Positions 35,231 to 43,694 of a stretch of DNA of 64,000 bases are shown here, in pieces (positions within the stretch are counted from its first letter, which is position 1; the number at the start of each line of letters is the position of its first letter). Both the position numbers and the translations under genes were made by a program. The notes beneath the pieces are model-generated. The model saw only the letters and a list, made by a program, of their open reading frames with translations, had not been told where the DNA came from and made no database searches. The stretch comes from Nocardia rosealba (GTDB lineage: Bacteria; Actinomycetota; Actinomycetes; Mycobacteriales; Mycobacteriaceae). The DNA lies in contig NZ_JAIWNA010000004.1 in the NCBI RefSeq assembly GCF_020216065.1, forward strand, positions 1-64,000, given 5' to 3'.

Positions 35231-36099
35231 CCCTCGAAGAATTCTTCCTCGATCCGCTGCGCTACGAATTCATGGTCCGGGCGCTGGCGACCACGGTCAC
35301 CGCGGCCGTGGTGTGTGCGGTGCTGTCGTGCTGGCTGGTGCTGATCGGCTGGTCGCTGATGGGTGACGCGGTGTCGCACGCGGTGCTGCCCGGGGTGGTG
35401 CTCGCCTACATCGTCGGCTGGCCGTTCGCGGTGGGTGCGGTGATCTTCGGGTTCCTCGCGGTCGCGTTGATCGGGGTGGTGCGCGATACCAGCCGGGTGA
35501 AGGAGGACGCGGCCATCGGGATCGTCTTCACGACGCTGTTCGCGTTCGGGTTGGTGCTGGTGTCGGTGACACCGAGCCAAACCGACTTGAACCACATCGT
35601 TTTCGGCAATCTGCTCGGGGTGAGCCGCGGGGAGATGATCCAGATCATGATCCTCGCGGCGATCGTGCTCGTGGCGTTGGTGCTCAAGCGTCGCGACTTC
35701 ACCTTGTACGCCTTCGACGCCACCCACGCGCACGCCATCGGCCTCAACCCCCGCATGCTCGGCACCGCCCTACTCGCCCTGCTCGCCCTCACCTCGGTCG
35801 TGGCGTTGCAGGCGGTGGGTGTGGTGCTGGTGGTGGCCATGCTCATCATTCCGGGTGCCACGGCCTACCTGCTCACCGACCGTTTCTCGCGGATGCTGCT
35901 GATCGCGCCGACCGTGTCGGTGCTGTGCGCGGTCACCGGTCTCTACATCAGCTACCACCTCGACACCGCCGCGGGCGGGATGGTGGTGGTCACCCAGGGT
36001 GTCGCCTTCACCCTGGTCTACCTGTTCGCGCCGCGCCACGGGATCATCGGCCGCCGCATCACCGCGAGCCGGGCCCGTTCGGCCAAGCTCGCCGTCTGA
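35227..36099 (+). CDS. Mn/Zn/Fe-type ABC transporter permease
   Basis: The 290-residue membrane protein belongs to the ABC-3 family: eight or nine helices, with GDAVSHAVLPGVVLAYIVG and FDATHAHAIGLNPRML followed by a hydrophobic segment VVALQAVGVVLVVAMLIIPGATAYLL. It completes the SitABC-like transporter. GTG 35227 overlaps the ATPase stop in GTGA. Confidence 0.93.
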   Translation: MTLEEFFLDPLRYEFMVRALATTVTAAVVCAVLSCWLVLIGWSLMGDAVSHAVLPGVVLAYIVGWPFAVGAVIFGFLAVALIGVVRDTSRVKEDAAIGIVFTTLFAFGLVLVSVTPSQTDLNHIVFGNLLGVSRGEMIQIMILAAIVLVALVLKRRDFTLYAFDATHAHAIGLNPRMLGTALLALLALTSVVALQAVGVVLVVAMLIIPGATAYLLTDRFSRMLLIAPTVSVLCAVTGLYISYHLDTAAGGMVVVTQGVAFTLVYLFAPRHGIIGRRITASRARSAKLAV

Positions 36100-36130
36100 A
36101 CCTGTCGGTGCGTTTTGAGATGATCGGATC

Positions 36131-36481
36131 ATGACAGTCACCGGGGACGACGTCCGCACCTTCGCTCTGTCCCTGCCCGGCACCGCGGAGGAATTCGCCT
36201 GGGGCATGCCGATTTTCAAGGTCTCGGGCCGCCTGTTCCTCACCCTCCCCGAGAACGAGACCTCGATGGCCGTCCGCTGCCCGATCATCGACCGCGACGA
36301 ACTCGTCCAAGCCGAACCCGCCAAGTTCTGGATCGCCTCCCACGAAGCGAACAACGCCTGGGTCCGCGTCCACCTCTCCGCCCTCGACGACCACGACGAA
36401 CTCACCGCCATCATCACCGACTCCTGGACCCAGGCCGCCCCCCGAGCCCTCCTGGAGCCTCATGAGTCCGCTACCAACTAG
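36131..36481 (+). CDS. MmcQ/YjbR family protein
   Basis: The 116-residue protein has the MmcQ/YjbR form: VRTFALSLPGTAEEFAWGMPIFKVSGRLFLTLPENETSM and KFWIASHEANNAWVRVHL. The family has a CyaY-like fold and sometimes binds DNA; its role is unclear. It is 31 bases after the permease and could be read through with it. Confidence 0.85.
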   Translation: MTVTGDDVRTFALSLPGTAEEFAWGMPIFKVSGRLFLTLPENETSMAVRCPIIDRDELVQAEPAKFWIASHEANNAWVRVHLSALDDHDELTAIITDSWTQAAPRALLEPHESATN

Positions 36482-36494
36482 GGTGGCGGGTCTT

Positions 36495-37037
36495 ATGGGA
36501 ATCAGCGCTACTGTGCACACTTTCGCTATTCAGCTCGCCGATGTGGATCGGGGGGTTTATGAGGAGTTGGAGTTGCGGGTGGCTCGGCATCCGTCCGAGA
36601 CGCTCGAGTACATGGTGACGCGGATTCTGGCGTACTGCCTGCAGTACGAGGAGGGGATCGTGTTCAGTGAGGGTGGGATCTCGGCTACCGACGAGCCCGC
36701 GGTGCAGGTGCGGGATCTGACGGGGCGGACGACGGCGTGGATCGAGGTGGGGGCGCCGGACTCGGAGCGGATTCACCGGGGGAGCAAGCTGGCGGGGCGG
36801 GCGGCGGTGTACACGCATCGGGATCCGGTGAAGGTGCTCGCGCAGTACGCGGGGAAGAAGATTCACAACGCGGCCGCGATTCCGCTCTACAGTTTCGATC
36901 GGGCGTTCATCGACGAGGCCGCGCGGCTGGTGGATCGGCGCAATACCGCGAGTTTGTCGATCACCGAGGGCGTGGTGTACCTCGATCTCAACGGCTCGAG
37001 TCTGCGGACCGACATCATCGAACAACCGTTGGCCTGA
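36495..37037 (+). CDS. YaeQ family protein
   Basis: The 180-residue protein matches YaeQ: an N-terminal ATVHTFAIQLADVDRGVYEELELRVARHPSE, then VRDLTGRTTAWIEVGAP. YaeQ has a PD-(D/E)XK nuclease-like fold, but no function is proven. ATG 36495 follows a GGCGGG ribosome site, 13 bases after the MmcQ stop. Confidence 0.9.
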   Translation: MGISATVHTFAIQLADVDRGVYEELELRVARHPSETLEYMVTRILAYCLQYEEGIVFSEGGISATDEPAVQVRDLTGRTTAWIEVGAPDSERIHRGSKLAGRAAVYTHRDPVKVLAQYAGKKIHNAAAIPLYSFDRAFIDEAARLVDRRNTASLSITEGVVYLDLNGSSLRTDIIEQPLA

Positions 37038-37077
37038 ACGGGTAATTTGGCGGGCACCTGTACGAGTGGAGGTTGCG

Positions 37078-38001
37078 GTGCCCACAGTGATGAGCCGGTT
37101 CGTGATTCCCGGGTTCCTGCGAGTAGCGCGCCGCAACCGGAACTACATCGATGCCGAACGCGCCGAGGCCCATATCCGCGAGTTGGCGCTTCGCCCACTG
37201 CCCTACGGCCCGCCACGCACCCTGCGCGGAGTCGACATCGCCGTGGTGCGCGATCGTGGCTGGCCCGTCTACACCCTCACCCCGCGCACCGGAAAACCAC
37301 GCGGTGGCCTGGTGTACGCGCACGGTGGCGGCTGGGTCGGTGAGATCGCGGTGCAGCACTGGCGGCTGGCGGCCATGCTCGCCATCCGCGCACGGCTCAC
37401 GGTGACGGTGCCGATCTACCCCCTCATTCCGTTCGGCACCGCCGCGGATGTGATTCCCCGCGTAGCCGACCTCGTCCGCACCAGCGCCGACGAACACGGC
37501 CCCACCTTCCTCGCCGGTGATTCGGCCGGCGGCCAGATCGCCCTGTCCACCGCACTGCACCTGCGCGACCTCGGCACCACACTGCCGCGCACCGTCCTCA
37601 TCTCCCCGGCCCTCGACCTCACCCTCGAGAACCCGCAGATCGACATCGTGCAGCAGCGCGACCCGTGGCTCGGTCGCGACGGCGGCCTCGTCTACGGCCG
37701 CCGGTGGAGCGGCGAGCTGCCGATGAAGGACCCCATGGTGAGCCCCCTGTTCGGCGATCTCACCGGCCTCGGCCCGCTCACCCTGTTCACCGGCACCGAC
37801 GACATCCTCAACCCCGACGCCCGCCTGCTGCGGGACAAGGCCCGCGCGGCCGGTGTCGACCTGGACTACATCGAGGAACCGGGCCTGGTGCACGTGTACC
37901 CGCTGACCCCGAGTCCCGAAGGTGCGCGGGCCCGCCGCCGCATCGTCACCACCCTGTGCGCCGATCTCGATGGCGCACAGGATGTTTCACCTCAACGCTG
38001 A
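37078..38001 (+). CDS. alpha/beta hydrolase, hormone-sensitive-lipase type
   Basis: The 307-residue protein has the HSL oxyanion motif HGGGW, the nucleophile elbow GDSAGG, an acid in GTDDILNPDA and a histidine in GLVHVYPL. It is a carboxylesterase/lipase of unknown substrate. I start at GTG 37078 because GGAGG lies five bases upstream; a start at 37066 would sit inside that ribosome site. The 3' end overlaps the convergent TetR gene by ten bases. Confidence 0.9.
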   Translation: MPTVMSRFVIPGFLRVARRNRNYIDAERAEAHIRELALRPLPYGPPRTLRGVDIAVVRDRGWPVYTLTPRTGKPRGGLVYAHGGGWVGEIAVQHWRLAAMLAIRARLTVTVPIYPLIPFGTAADVIPRVADLVRTSADEHGPTFLAGDSAGGQIALSTALHLRDLGTTLPRTVLISPALDLTLENPQIDIVQQRDPWLGRDGGLVYGRRWSGELPMKDPMVSPLFGDLTGLGPLTLFTGTDDILNPDARLLRDKARAAGVDLDYIEEPGLVHVYPLTPSPEGARARRRIVTTLCADLDGAQDVSPQR

Positions 38002-38573
38002 GACAGGTGATAGTTGAACAGGATGGTCAGCTGGGTGACCGCCTGATCGAACGGATGCGCCGACTTGAGCGCCCGGCTGTGCACGATGGTGCCCTCGATG
38101 GTGGTGAGCAGGAACCCGGCCAGTGACACCGCCGTCGCGCGTTCGATCCCGGCCGCGACGATGCCGTCGGCCAGGCGCGCGGTCCATTCGGCGAAGGCCT
38201 GCCCGGCGATCGACTGCACCACCGGATCGCTCTCGTCCAGCGCGGCGGCCATCATGAACGATCCGGCCCGGAACTCGCTCTGTTCGAGCGGCACCCGCCA
38301 GAAGGCGAACAGGTCGGTCAGCCACTGCTGCGCCGACGGCGCGGTCTGTAGGGCGTCGGCCACGGCGCTGACGTGCGAGTACACCAGCCGCGACACGATG
38401 CGGGCCGCGGTCTGCACCAGTTCGCTCTTGCCGGAGGGAAAATGCTGGTAGAGCGAGTTGCGTGAGGTATTGCTCCGCTTGAGCAGCTCGCTCAACGCCG
38501 CCGCGTGCACACCGTGCTCCTGCACGGTCGCGATGGTGTGCTCGATCAGTCGGGCGCGTGGTCCGGCCGGCAT
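37992..38573 (-). CDS. TetR family transcriptional regulator
   Basis: The 193-residue protein has a TetR helix-turn-helix (LSELLKRSNTSRNSLYQHFPSGKSELV, about residues 27-53) and a helical ligand domain of the LmrA/YxaF type (FRAGSFMMAAAL near residue 100). It is divergent from the KAS III gene; two identical 16-bp palindromes lie between them, so it probably represses both. Confidence 0.92.
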   Translation of the reverse strand: MPAGPRARLIEHTIATVQEHGVHAAALSELLKRSNTSRNSLYQHFPSGKSELVQTAARIVSRLVYSHVSAVADALQTAPSAQQWLTDLFAFWRVPLEQSEFRAGSFMMAAALDESDPVVQSIAGQAFAEWTARLADGIVAAGIERATAVSLAGFLLTTIEGTIVHSRALKSAHPFDQAVTQLTILFNYHLSQR

Positions 38574-38600
38574 CCGACTCTCCTCCCCGAAACGCTTGAT

Positions 38601-38651
38601 TGAACCGATCGGTTCATGTTAGACCTTATGACGGATGAACCGATCGGTTCA
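38601..38651. promoter_or_regulatory. two identical TetR-type operators
   Basis: TGAACCGATCGGTTCA occurs twice as a perfect 16-bp palindrome, at 38601-38616 and 38636-38651, centres 35 bases apart. They fill the divergent promoter region between the TetR gene and the KAS III gene. Two dimers could bind about three and a third helical turns apart. Confidence 0.9.
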
Positions 38652-38666
38652 CATGGAGAGGATGTC

Positions 38667-39704
38667 ATGCCAACCCCCATCGCCACCTCGATTCCGACCA
38701 CCCACACGGGAATTCTCGGCCTCGGCGTGTACCGGCCGCGCCGCGTCGTGCCCAACTCGGAGATCGTCGAGGCCATCGACTCCTCCGACGAATGGATCAA
38801 GACCCGATCCGGCATCGCGGCCAGGCACTGGGCCGAAGACGACGAGACCATCGTGTCGATGAGCACCGCTGCCGCGCGCGACGCGCTCACCGCCGCGGGC
38901 ATCACCGCCGATCAGGTCGACGCCGTGCTGCTGGCGACCTCGTCGCAGATGGTGCTCGGCCCCTCGGCGGGCGCGGTGGTCGCCACCGAACTCGGCATGC
39001 ACGACACCGCCGCCTACGACATCTCCGCCGGGTGCGCGGGCTTCTGCTACGCGCTGGCCGATGCCGCCAACCTGGTCCGCTCCGGTCAGGCGCGCCACGT
39101 GCTGGTGATCGGTGTGGAACGGCTCTCGGACCTGCTCGACCGCACCGATCGCGGTACGGCGTTCATCTTCGCCGACGGCGCGGGCGCGGTGGTCGTCGGC
39201 GCCGCCGAGCAGGAGGGGATCGGCCCGGTGGCGTGGGGCTCGGACGGGTCACGTACCTCGGCGATCAAGCAGGACAAGGACTTCCAGGAGTACTTCGCCG
39301 AGGTGGCGGCCGCCGAGGCCAGTGGCGGCACGACGGTGCGGCCCTATATCCGGATGAACGGCACCGAGGTATTCCGCTGGGCCGTCACCTTTTTGGAGCA
39401 GGCGTGCCGGGAGGCCTTGAAGCTGGCCGGTGTCACCGCCGCCGACCTGGACGCCTTCGTGCCGCACCAGGCCAATATCCGCATCACCGACGCGCTGGTC
39501 CGCACCCTCGACCTGCCCGACACCGTCGCCGTGGCGCGCGACATCGTCGACACCGGTAACACCAGTGCCGCCTCGATCCCGATGGCCATGGAACAGTTGC
39601 TGCGCAGCGGCGGCGCCGAACCCGGCCAGACCGCGTTGCTGCTCGGCTTCGGTGCGGGTCTGGCGTACGCGGGCCAGGTGGTGCACCTGCCACCGATCGT
39701 CTAG
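38667..39704 (+). CDS. 3-oxoacyl-ACP synthase III (KAS III, FabH-like)
   Basis: The 345-residue protein has the KAS III triad context: ISAGCAGFCYAL (cysteine), VPHQANIRI (histidine) and NTSAASIP (asparagine). It condenses an acyl-CoA starter with malonyl-ACP. ATG 38667 is preceded by GGAGAGG. No other fatty-acid genes are adjacent, and it has its own TetR repressor, so it may serve a regulated, special starter pathway rather than bulk fatty acids. Its stop shares the bases CTAG with the convergent CinA gene. Confidence 0.92.
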   Translation: MPTPIATSIPTTHTGILGLGVYRPRRVVPNSEIVEAIDSSDEWIKTRSGIAARHWAEDDETIVSMSTAAARDALTAAGITADQVDAVLLATSSQMVLGPSAGAVVATELGMHDTAAYDISAGCAGFCYALADAANLVRSGQARHVLVIGVERLSDLLDRTDRGTAFIFADGAGAVVVGAAEQEGIGPVAWGSDGSRTSAIKQDKDFQEYFAEVAAAEASGGTTVRPYIRMNGTEVFRWAVTFLEQACREALKLAGVTAADLDAFVPHQANIRITDALVRTLDLPDTVAVARDIVDTGNTSAASIPMAMEQLLRSGGAEPGQTALLLGFGAGLAYAGQVVHLPPIV

Positions 39705-40162
39705 CCGGTGAAGCGTTTCTCGCTCTCGCCCAACATCTCCAGCGCGCACCGCACCGACTGCTCGAGCACCTGCTCGGGTTCGCCGTCGAAATTCCGGTGC
39801 ACGGCCCAGGAGGTGTCGCGGGTGGCGACAGCGCACCACACCGACCCCGCCGGTTCGCCGTCCTGATCGCCCGGCCCACCGACGCCGGTGGTCGCGGCGG
39901 CGATATCGGCGTCGGTCAGTGCCCGCACGCCTTCGGCCATGGCCAGTGCGGCCGTCTCCGACACCACCGGCACGTCGGGCACACCGAGAACGGACTGTTT
40001 CACCGTCACGGAGTAGGCGACGACCCCGCCGCGGAACCATTGCGCGGAGTCGGGTGCCGCCGCGAGGGCGGCGGCGAGGTTACCGCCGGTGAGGGATTCG
40101 GCTACGGCGACTGTCAGCCCGTGACGCTTGGCGAAGTCGCCGACATCTGCTGCGGTGGTGAT
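39701..40162 (-). CDS. CinA-like nicotinamide-nucleotide amidase, unusual start
   Basis: The protein of about 153 residues is the CinA C-terminal domain type (PncC): LTVAVAESLTGGNLAAALAAAPD, FRGGVVAYS, VSETAALAMAEGV, ATTGVGGPGDQDGEPAGSVW. It deamidates nicotinamide mononucleotide. The strong ribosome site AAAGGAGG (40168-40175) is followed by ATC ATC but no ATG, GTG or TTG; the ATC at 40162 is five bases from it. The next canonical in-frame start is GTG 40243, which would overlap the upstream gene deeply and add an arginine-rich tail. Confidence 0.85.
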   Translation of the reverse strand: MTTAADVGDFAKRHGLTVAVAESLTGGNLAAALAAAPDSAQWFRGGVVAYSVTVKQSVLGVPDVPVVSETAALAMAEGVRALTDADIAAATTGVGGPGDQDGEPAGSVWCAVATRDTSWAVHRNFDGEPEQVLEQSVRCALEMLGESEKRFTG

Positions 40163-40485
40163 GATGGCCTCCTTTGACGCGCCTGATCGCTGACCGGAAC
40201 AGCGTAGGCCGCCCCGTCGCGGATGCCGAACTCGAACCGGCACGGGAACAGCGACGGCAGGCCGGTGGCGCGCAGGTCGTAGTTCGCGGCGAGGGTCTGC
40301 ATGGCCCAGTTCTGCAAAGAATCCGGCAGCCGCAGGGTGGTGCCGTCGACGCAGGAAACATAGGCGTGGGTCTGTTCACCGTCGACCGGAAGCGGATTGC
40401 GCAATCCGACCGCGCCGATGTCGAGAATTCGCCCGGAGTTGTGGGGAGAAGCGACGCTCGGCAAATCCAACTCGATGTCGTCCAT
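40114..40485 (-). CDS. hypothetical protein, 123 aa
   Basis: The 123-residue frame begins MDDIELDLPSVASPHNSG and has a predicted soluble alpha/beta region up to about residue 105. The last 15-20 residues are serine/proline/threonine-rich and overlap the start of the CinA gene in another frame. I do not recognise the family. It is probably co-transcribed with CinA. The region from 40486 to 40770 (about 285 bases) before the porin gene is AT-richer but shows no gene I can support. Confidence 0.6.
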   Translation of the reverse strand: MDDIELDLPSVASPHNSGRILDIGAVGLRNPLPVDGEQTHAYVSCVDGTTLRLPDSLQNWAMQTLAANYDLRATGLPSLFPCRFEFGIRDGAAYAVPVSDQARQRRPSSPPQQMSATSPSVTG

Positions 40486-40770
40486 GTGGGAAACCGTAAC
40501 GCAGCAACTATCCAGGGAACATCGAAATCACGCCCCCTATACCGAACTTCGCAACATTGGCTGACCGCCGCATGTGTGACGAACGGTCTGCGCCCATCGC
40601 AACACCATCGCAAAGAACCGGAAATCTTCTCGTTCCATGAGCTTCATCGCCGGGTCCTCGACTGGTTCTCACCCCGCCATGGGGCGCGTGAATGCTTCGA
40701 TCCGGCCCTCGACGCGCCCTGCCAGGTGCCGACGTCGAGGCGATACCGCTCGAACCTGATGAGGGGAAGA

Positions 40771-41415
40771 ATGACAATCAAACGCTTCTACGTGGCCACG
40801 GCCGCCGCGGTCGCACTCGGTGGTTTCGCCGCCGGTTCCGCCGGCGCCGACGCTTTCGTCCCGCTGCCCGACGGCCAGAAGGCAGGCCCGGGCGTGACGA
40901 TCACCCGCACCGCCGAGCGCGCCACCGTTTCGCCTTCGCTTGCGGCCAACGGCGCCGGCCGCGTCGCCTGGGTCTCGGGCACCGTCACCGCCGACGTCAC
41001 CGCGACGCCGGAGGGCGAGGTCGGCCCGTTCAACGGTCCGGCGGGCAAGGACGGCTCCAACAACTCCTCCACCCACGGCGCCTCGCAGCTGAACACCGGC
41101 TACATCGTCGGTTGCCAGGTGGCCATCGGTGACGACGCCATCTCCGCGGGCGTCTCCGGCGGCATCGACCTGTCCGGCGGCAGCATCGGCGGCTCGGTCG
41201 GCCTCGACCTTGGCCCCGGCGAGGTGAAGTTCGTCCAGATCGAGAAGAAGGACATCCTGAAGGCGGGCGTCTACTCGGTCGAGTACCAGGACGTCGAGAT
41301 CGAGATCCAGGGCTGCGCCGGTTACGCCCAGGCCCGCGCCTACTCGGTCGTGGAGATCATCGGCGACCACTACTCCAAGACCACCCTCTACGGTGCCCCG
41401 TTCAGCATCGGCTGA
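40771..41415 (+). CDS. MspA-family porin (NfpA/NfpB-like), first of pair
   Basis: The 214-residue protein has a signal peptide (FYVATAAAVALGGFAAGSAGA) and the MspA barrel features: a mature start DAFVPLPDGQ, RVAWVSGTVTADVT, YIVGCQVAIGDD, LDLGPGEVKFVQIEKKD and a C-terminus ending in GAPFSIG. In N. farcinica two adjacent MspA-type proteins, NfpA and NfpB, form a hetero-oligomeric cell-wall channel. GAGGGGAAGA precedes ATG 40771. I cannot say which of the two it matches. Confidence 0.9.
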   Translation: MTIKRFYVATAAAVALGGFAAGSAGADAFVPLPDGQKAGPGVTITRTAERATVSPSLAANGAGRVAWVSGTVTADVTATPEGEVGPFNGPAGKDGSNNSSTHGASQLNTGYIVGCQVAIGDDAISAGVSGGIDLSGGSIGGSVGLDLGPGEVKFVQIEKKDILKAGVYSVEYQDVEIEIQGCAGYAQARAYSVVEIIGDHYSKTTLYGAPFSIG

Positions 41416-41449
41416 GCGCATCCGACTTCGATCGCAAGGAATGACACAC

Positions 41450-42115
41450 ATGATCGACCGTAAGAATTCGGCCCGCATGGCCGGTCTGGTCGGCGCGGCC
41501 GCCGTGACCTTCGGCCTGCTGTCCGCCGGTGCCGCCAACGCCGACACCTTCGTTCCGCTGCCCGGCGGCGAGATCGTCAAGACCCTGTCCGACGGTTCGA
41601 CCGTCACCGTCCGCCTGGTCGGCGAGTCGGCCCTCATCAGCCCCTCGATGGGCTCGACCCCGGTGCACCGCAACGCGTGGGTGTCCGGCTCCGCGCAGGT
41701 CGAGGTCTCCGGAAACGCCAAGGGCGGCAAGATCTACCCCGGTTACGTGGTGGGCTGCCAGGTCAACATCGACGGCGGCGGCGTCGAGGGTGGCGTCGAG
41801 GGCGAGAGCAGCTGGGACGGCGAGGACGTGAGCGTCGGCGCCGAGTCCGGTGCCGAACTGAGCCTCGGCCCCGGCCAGGCCAAGTCGTTCTACATTCTCG
41901 ACATCGAGAAGGCCGACGACTACGGCAACGAGGACCACGGCACCAACAACAAGTTCAAGGGCAAGAGCGGCTCGGTGACCTGGGCCGACTCGACCATCGG
42001 CCTGAGCGGCTGCGGTGGCTACGCCCAGGCGCGTGCCTTCGTGAAGGTCAAGGTGGAGACCGAGAACGTGAGCTCGGTCGTCACCCTGTGGGGCCAGCCC
42101 TTCAGCATCGGCTGA
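41450..42115 (+). CDS. MspA-family porin (NfpA/NfpB-like), second of pair
   Basis: The 221-residue protein has the same layout as the preceding gene: signal peptide, mature start DTFVPLPGGE, VHRNAWVSGSAQVEV, YVVGCQVNIDGGG, LSLGPGQAKSF and ending GQPFSIG. Sequence between the paired strands differs and carries extra acidic residues (DDYGNEDHGTNN), which may form a loop or vestibule. ATG 41450 has AAGGA nine bases upstream; 34 bases separate the two porin genes, so they form an operon. Confidence 0.9.
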   Translation: MIDRKNSARMAGLVGAAAVTFGLLSAGAANADTFVPLPGGEIVKTLSDGSTVTVRLVGESALISPSMGSTPVHRNAWVSGSAQVEVSGNAKGGKIYPGYVVGCQVNIDGGGVEGGVEGESSWDGEDVSVGAESGAELSLGPGQAKSFYILDIEKADDYGNEDHGTNNKFKGKSGSVTWADSTIGLSGCGGYAQARAFVKVKVETENVSSVVTLWGQPFSIG

Positions 42116-42129
42116 TCCCGACCGACCCC

Positions 42130-42166
42130 AGCGGGGCCCGGCGTCCGAGTGGCGCCGGGCCCCGCT
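42130..42166 (+). terminator. terminator of the porin operon
   Basis: A perfect 14-bp stem (AGCGGGGCCCGGCG and its complement) with a nine-base loop follows the second porin stop by 14 bases. A short T/G tract comes after it. Confidence 0.88.
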
Positions 42167-42311
42167 GTGTCATGACGAGAAGTCACCGGTGTCGGTGTCG
42201 CGCGACGGCTTCGGGAATCGGCCGCGTGCCGTGGCAGCGCGACTTGTCCTCCTCCAGCCCGAGGCCGTGGCGATCACCCGACCCGGTGACCGTGACGAGA
42301 ATGGACCACAT

Positions 42312-43694
42312 TCATTGCGGCGGCTCGGACGTTTTCTTTGCGATCACGTGACGATCCAGCGCGGGCAGCGTCAACTCGAAGCGCGCACCGCCGCCCGGCC
42401 GCTCCGAGCAGCGGATCCGGCCCTGGTGTCCCGCAACGGTTTCGGCGACGAGAGCCAGGCCGATGCCGGTGCCGCCGGTCCGGCGCGACGCGGTGACGAA
42501 ACGTTCGAAGATGCGCTCGCGATCGGCCGCTTCGACGCCGGGTCCGGCATCGTCGACGGTGACCCGCACGTCCTCACCGTCGCGCTCGACGCGCACTGCG
42601 GCCACACCGCCACCGTGGCGTTCGGCGTTGACGAGCAGGTTCAGCAGGGCGCGTTCGAGTTCCATCCGCCGCCCGCGCACCAGTCCCGGGTCGATGGTCG
42701 TGAGTACCTCGGCCTCGATGCGACGGCTCGCGAGTAGGTTGGCCAGCAGTTCGGCCAGCGACAGCGGCGCCGGGTCGGAGCGGTGGATACCCGCCTCGGC
42801 GCGCGCGAGGGCGAGCATGTCGTCGAGCAGACCGCGCAGGTAGGTGGTCTCCTCCACGAGCAGCCCCAGTGCGGCGCGCGGTCTTTCGGACAGTTCGTCG
42901 CGGTGCCCGGCCAGCACGGTCGCGGTGGTGGTCAGGGTGGTGAGCGGGGTGCGCAACTCGTGACTGAGGTCGGAGACGAGCCTGCGTTCGCGTTCGATGC
43001 GCCGCTGCAGGGAGTCGACCATGGCGTTGAAGGCCTCGACGGTCGGCGACAGGTCGACATCTTCGGGCCGCGACAAGCGCAGGTCGAGGTCGCCCGCGGC
43101 GATGCGCGACGCGGTGCCCGCCACCTGGCGCAGCGGGCGCAGCGCGAGGTGCGCGGCCCAGGCGCCGAGCGCGGCGGCCACCGCGACGGCGAGCACCGCG
43201 CAGGCGAAGAGGATGGTGCGCAGCATCTTCAGGGTGTCCTCCAGCTCGCGCAGCGGCGCGAATTCCTGGAGGACGGCACCGTTTTCGACGTAGGTCGCGG
43301 TGCGCAGATAGGGCTCGCCCGCGATCCGGACACGGGTGGCGGGCGACGGCACCTGGGCGGCCCGTTCGAGCGTGGCGACGGTGGCCTGGTCGGCGCCGAG
43401 CACACCGGTGCCCGCGGTGGTGTCGAGGAGGGCGATGGTGCCGGCGGGCAGCCGCAACGATTCGAGGGCCTCCTGCCCCGTGGCCAACGATTCCATCCGC
43501 AACCGCAGGATCTCGGCGTGCACTCCTACCGCGCGTTCGACCGTCCGAACCCGTTGGGACTCCATGTAATTGGTGCTGATGGCATACACCGAACCCGACA
43601 GCAGTACCGCGACGAGACTGGCACTGAGGACGAACGCCGCTGTCACGCGACCACGCAGGCCGCGTAACCGGGTGGGCAATTCAGGACCCGGCAT
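42312..43694 (-). CDS. sensor histidine kinase
   Basis: The 460-residue kinase has two membrane helices (about 18-40 and 165-190) around an extracytoplasmic sensor of about 125 residues. A HAMP linker follows (about 190-240), then a HisKA domain with the phospho-acceptor in LVSDLSHELRTPL, and an HATPase domain (NLLVNAERHGG, DAGPGVEAADRERIFERF, GTGIGLAL). It overlaps the response regulator by 14 bases and resembles the CseC-type envelope sensors in general layout. Confidence 0.93.
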   Translation of the reverse strand: MPGPELPTRLRGLRGRVTAAFVLSASLVAVLLSGSVYAISTNYMESQRVRTVERAVGVHAEILRLRMESLATGQEALESLRLPAGTIALLDTTAGTGVLGADQATVATLERAAQVPSPATRVRIAGEPYLRTATYVENGAVLQEFAPLRELEDTLKMLRTILFACAVLAVAVAAALGAWAAHLALRPLRQVAGTASRIAAGDLDLRLSRPEDVDLSPTVEAFNAMVDSLQRRIERERRLVSDLSHELRTPLTTLTTTATVLAGHRDELSERPRAALGLLVEETTYLRGLLDDMLALARAEAGIHRSDPAPLSLAELLANLLASRRIEAEVLTTIDPGLVRGRRMELERALLNLLVNAERHGGGVAAVRVERDGEDVRVTVDDAGPGVEAADRERIFERFVTASRRTGGTGIGLALVAETVAGHQGRIRCSERPGGGARFELTLPALDRHVIAKKTSEPPQ

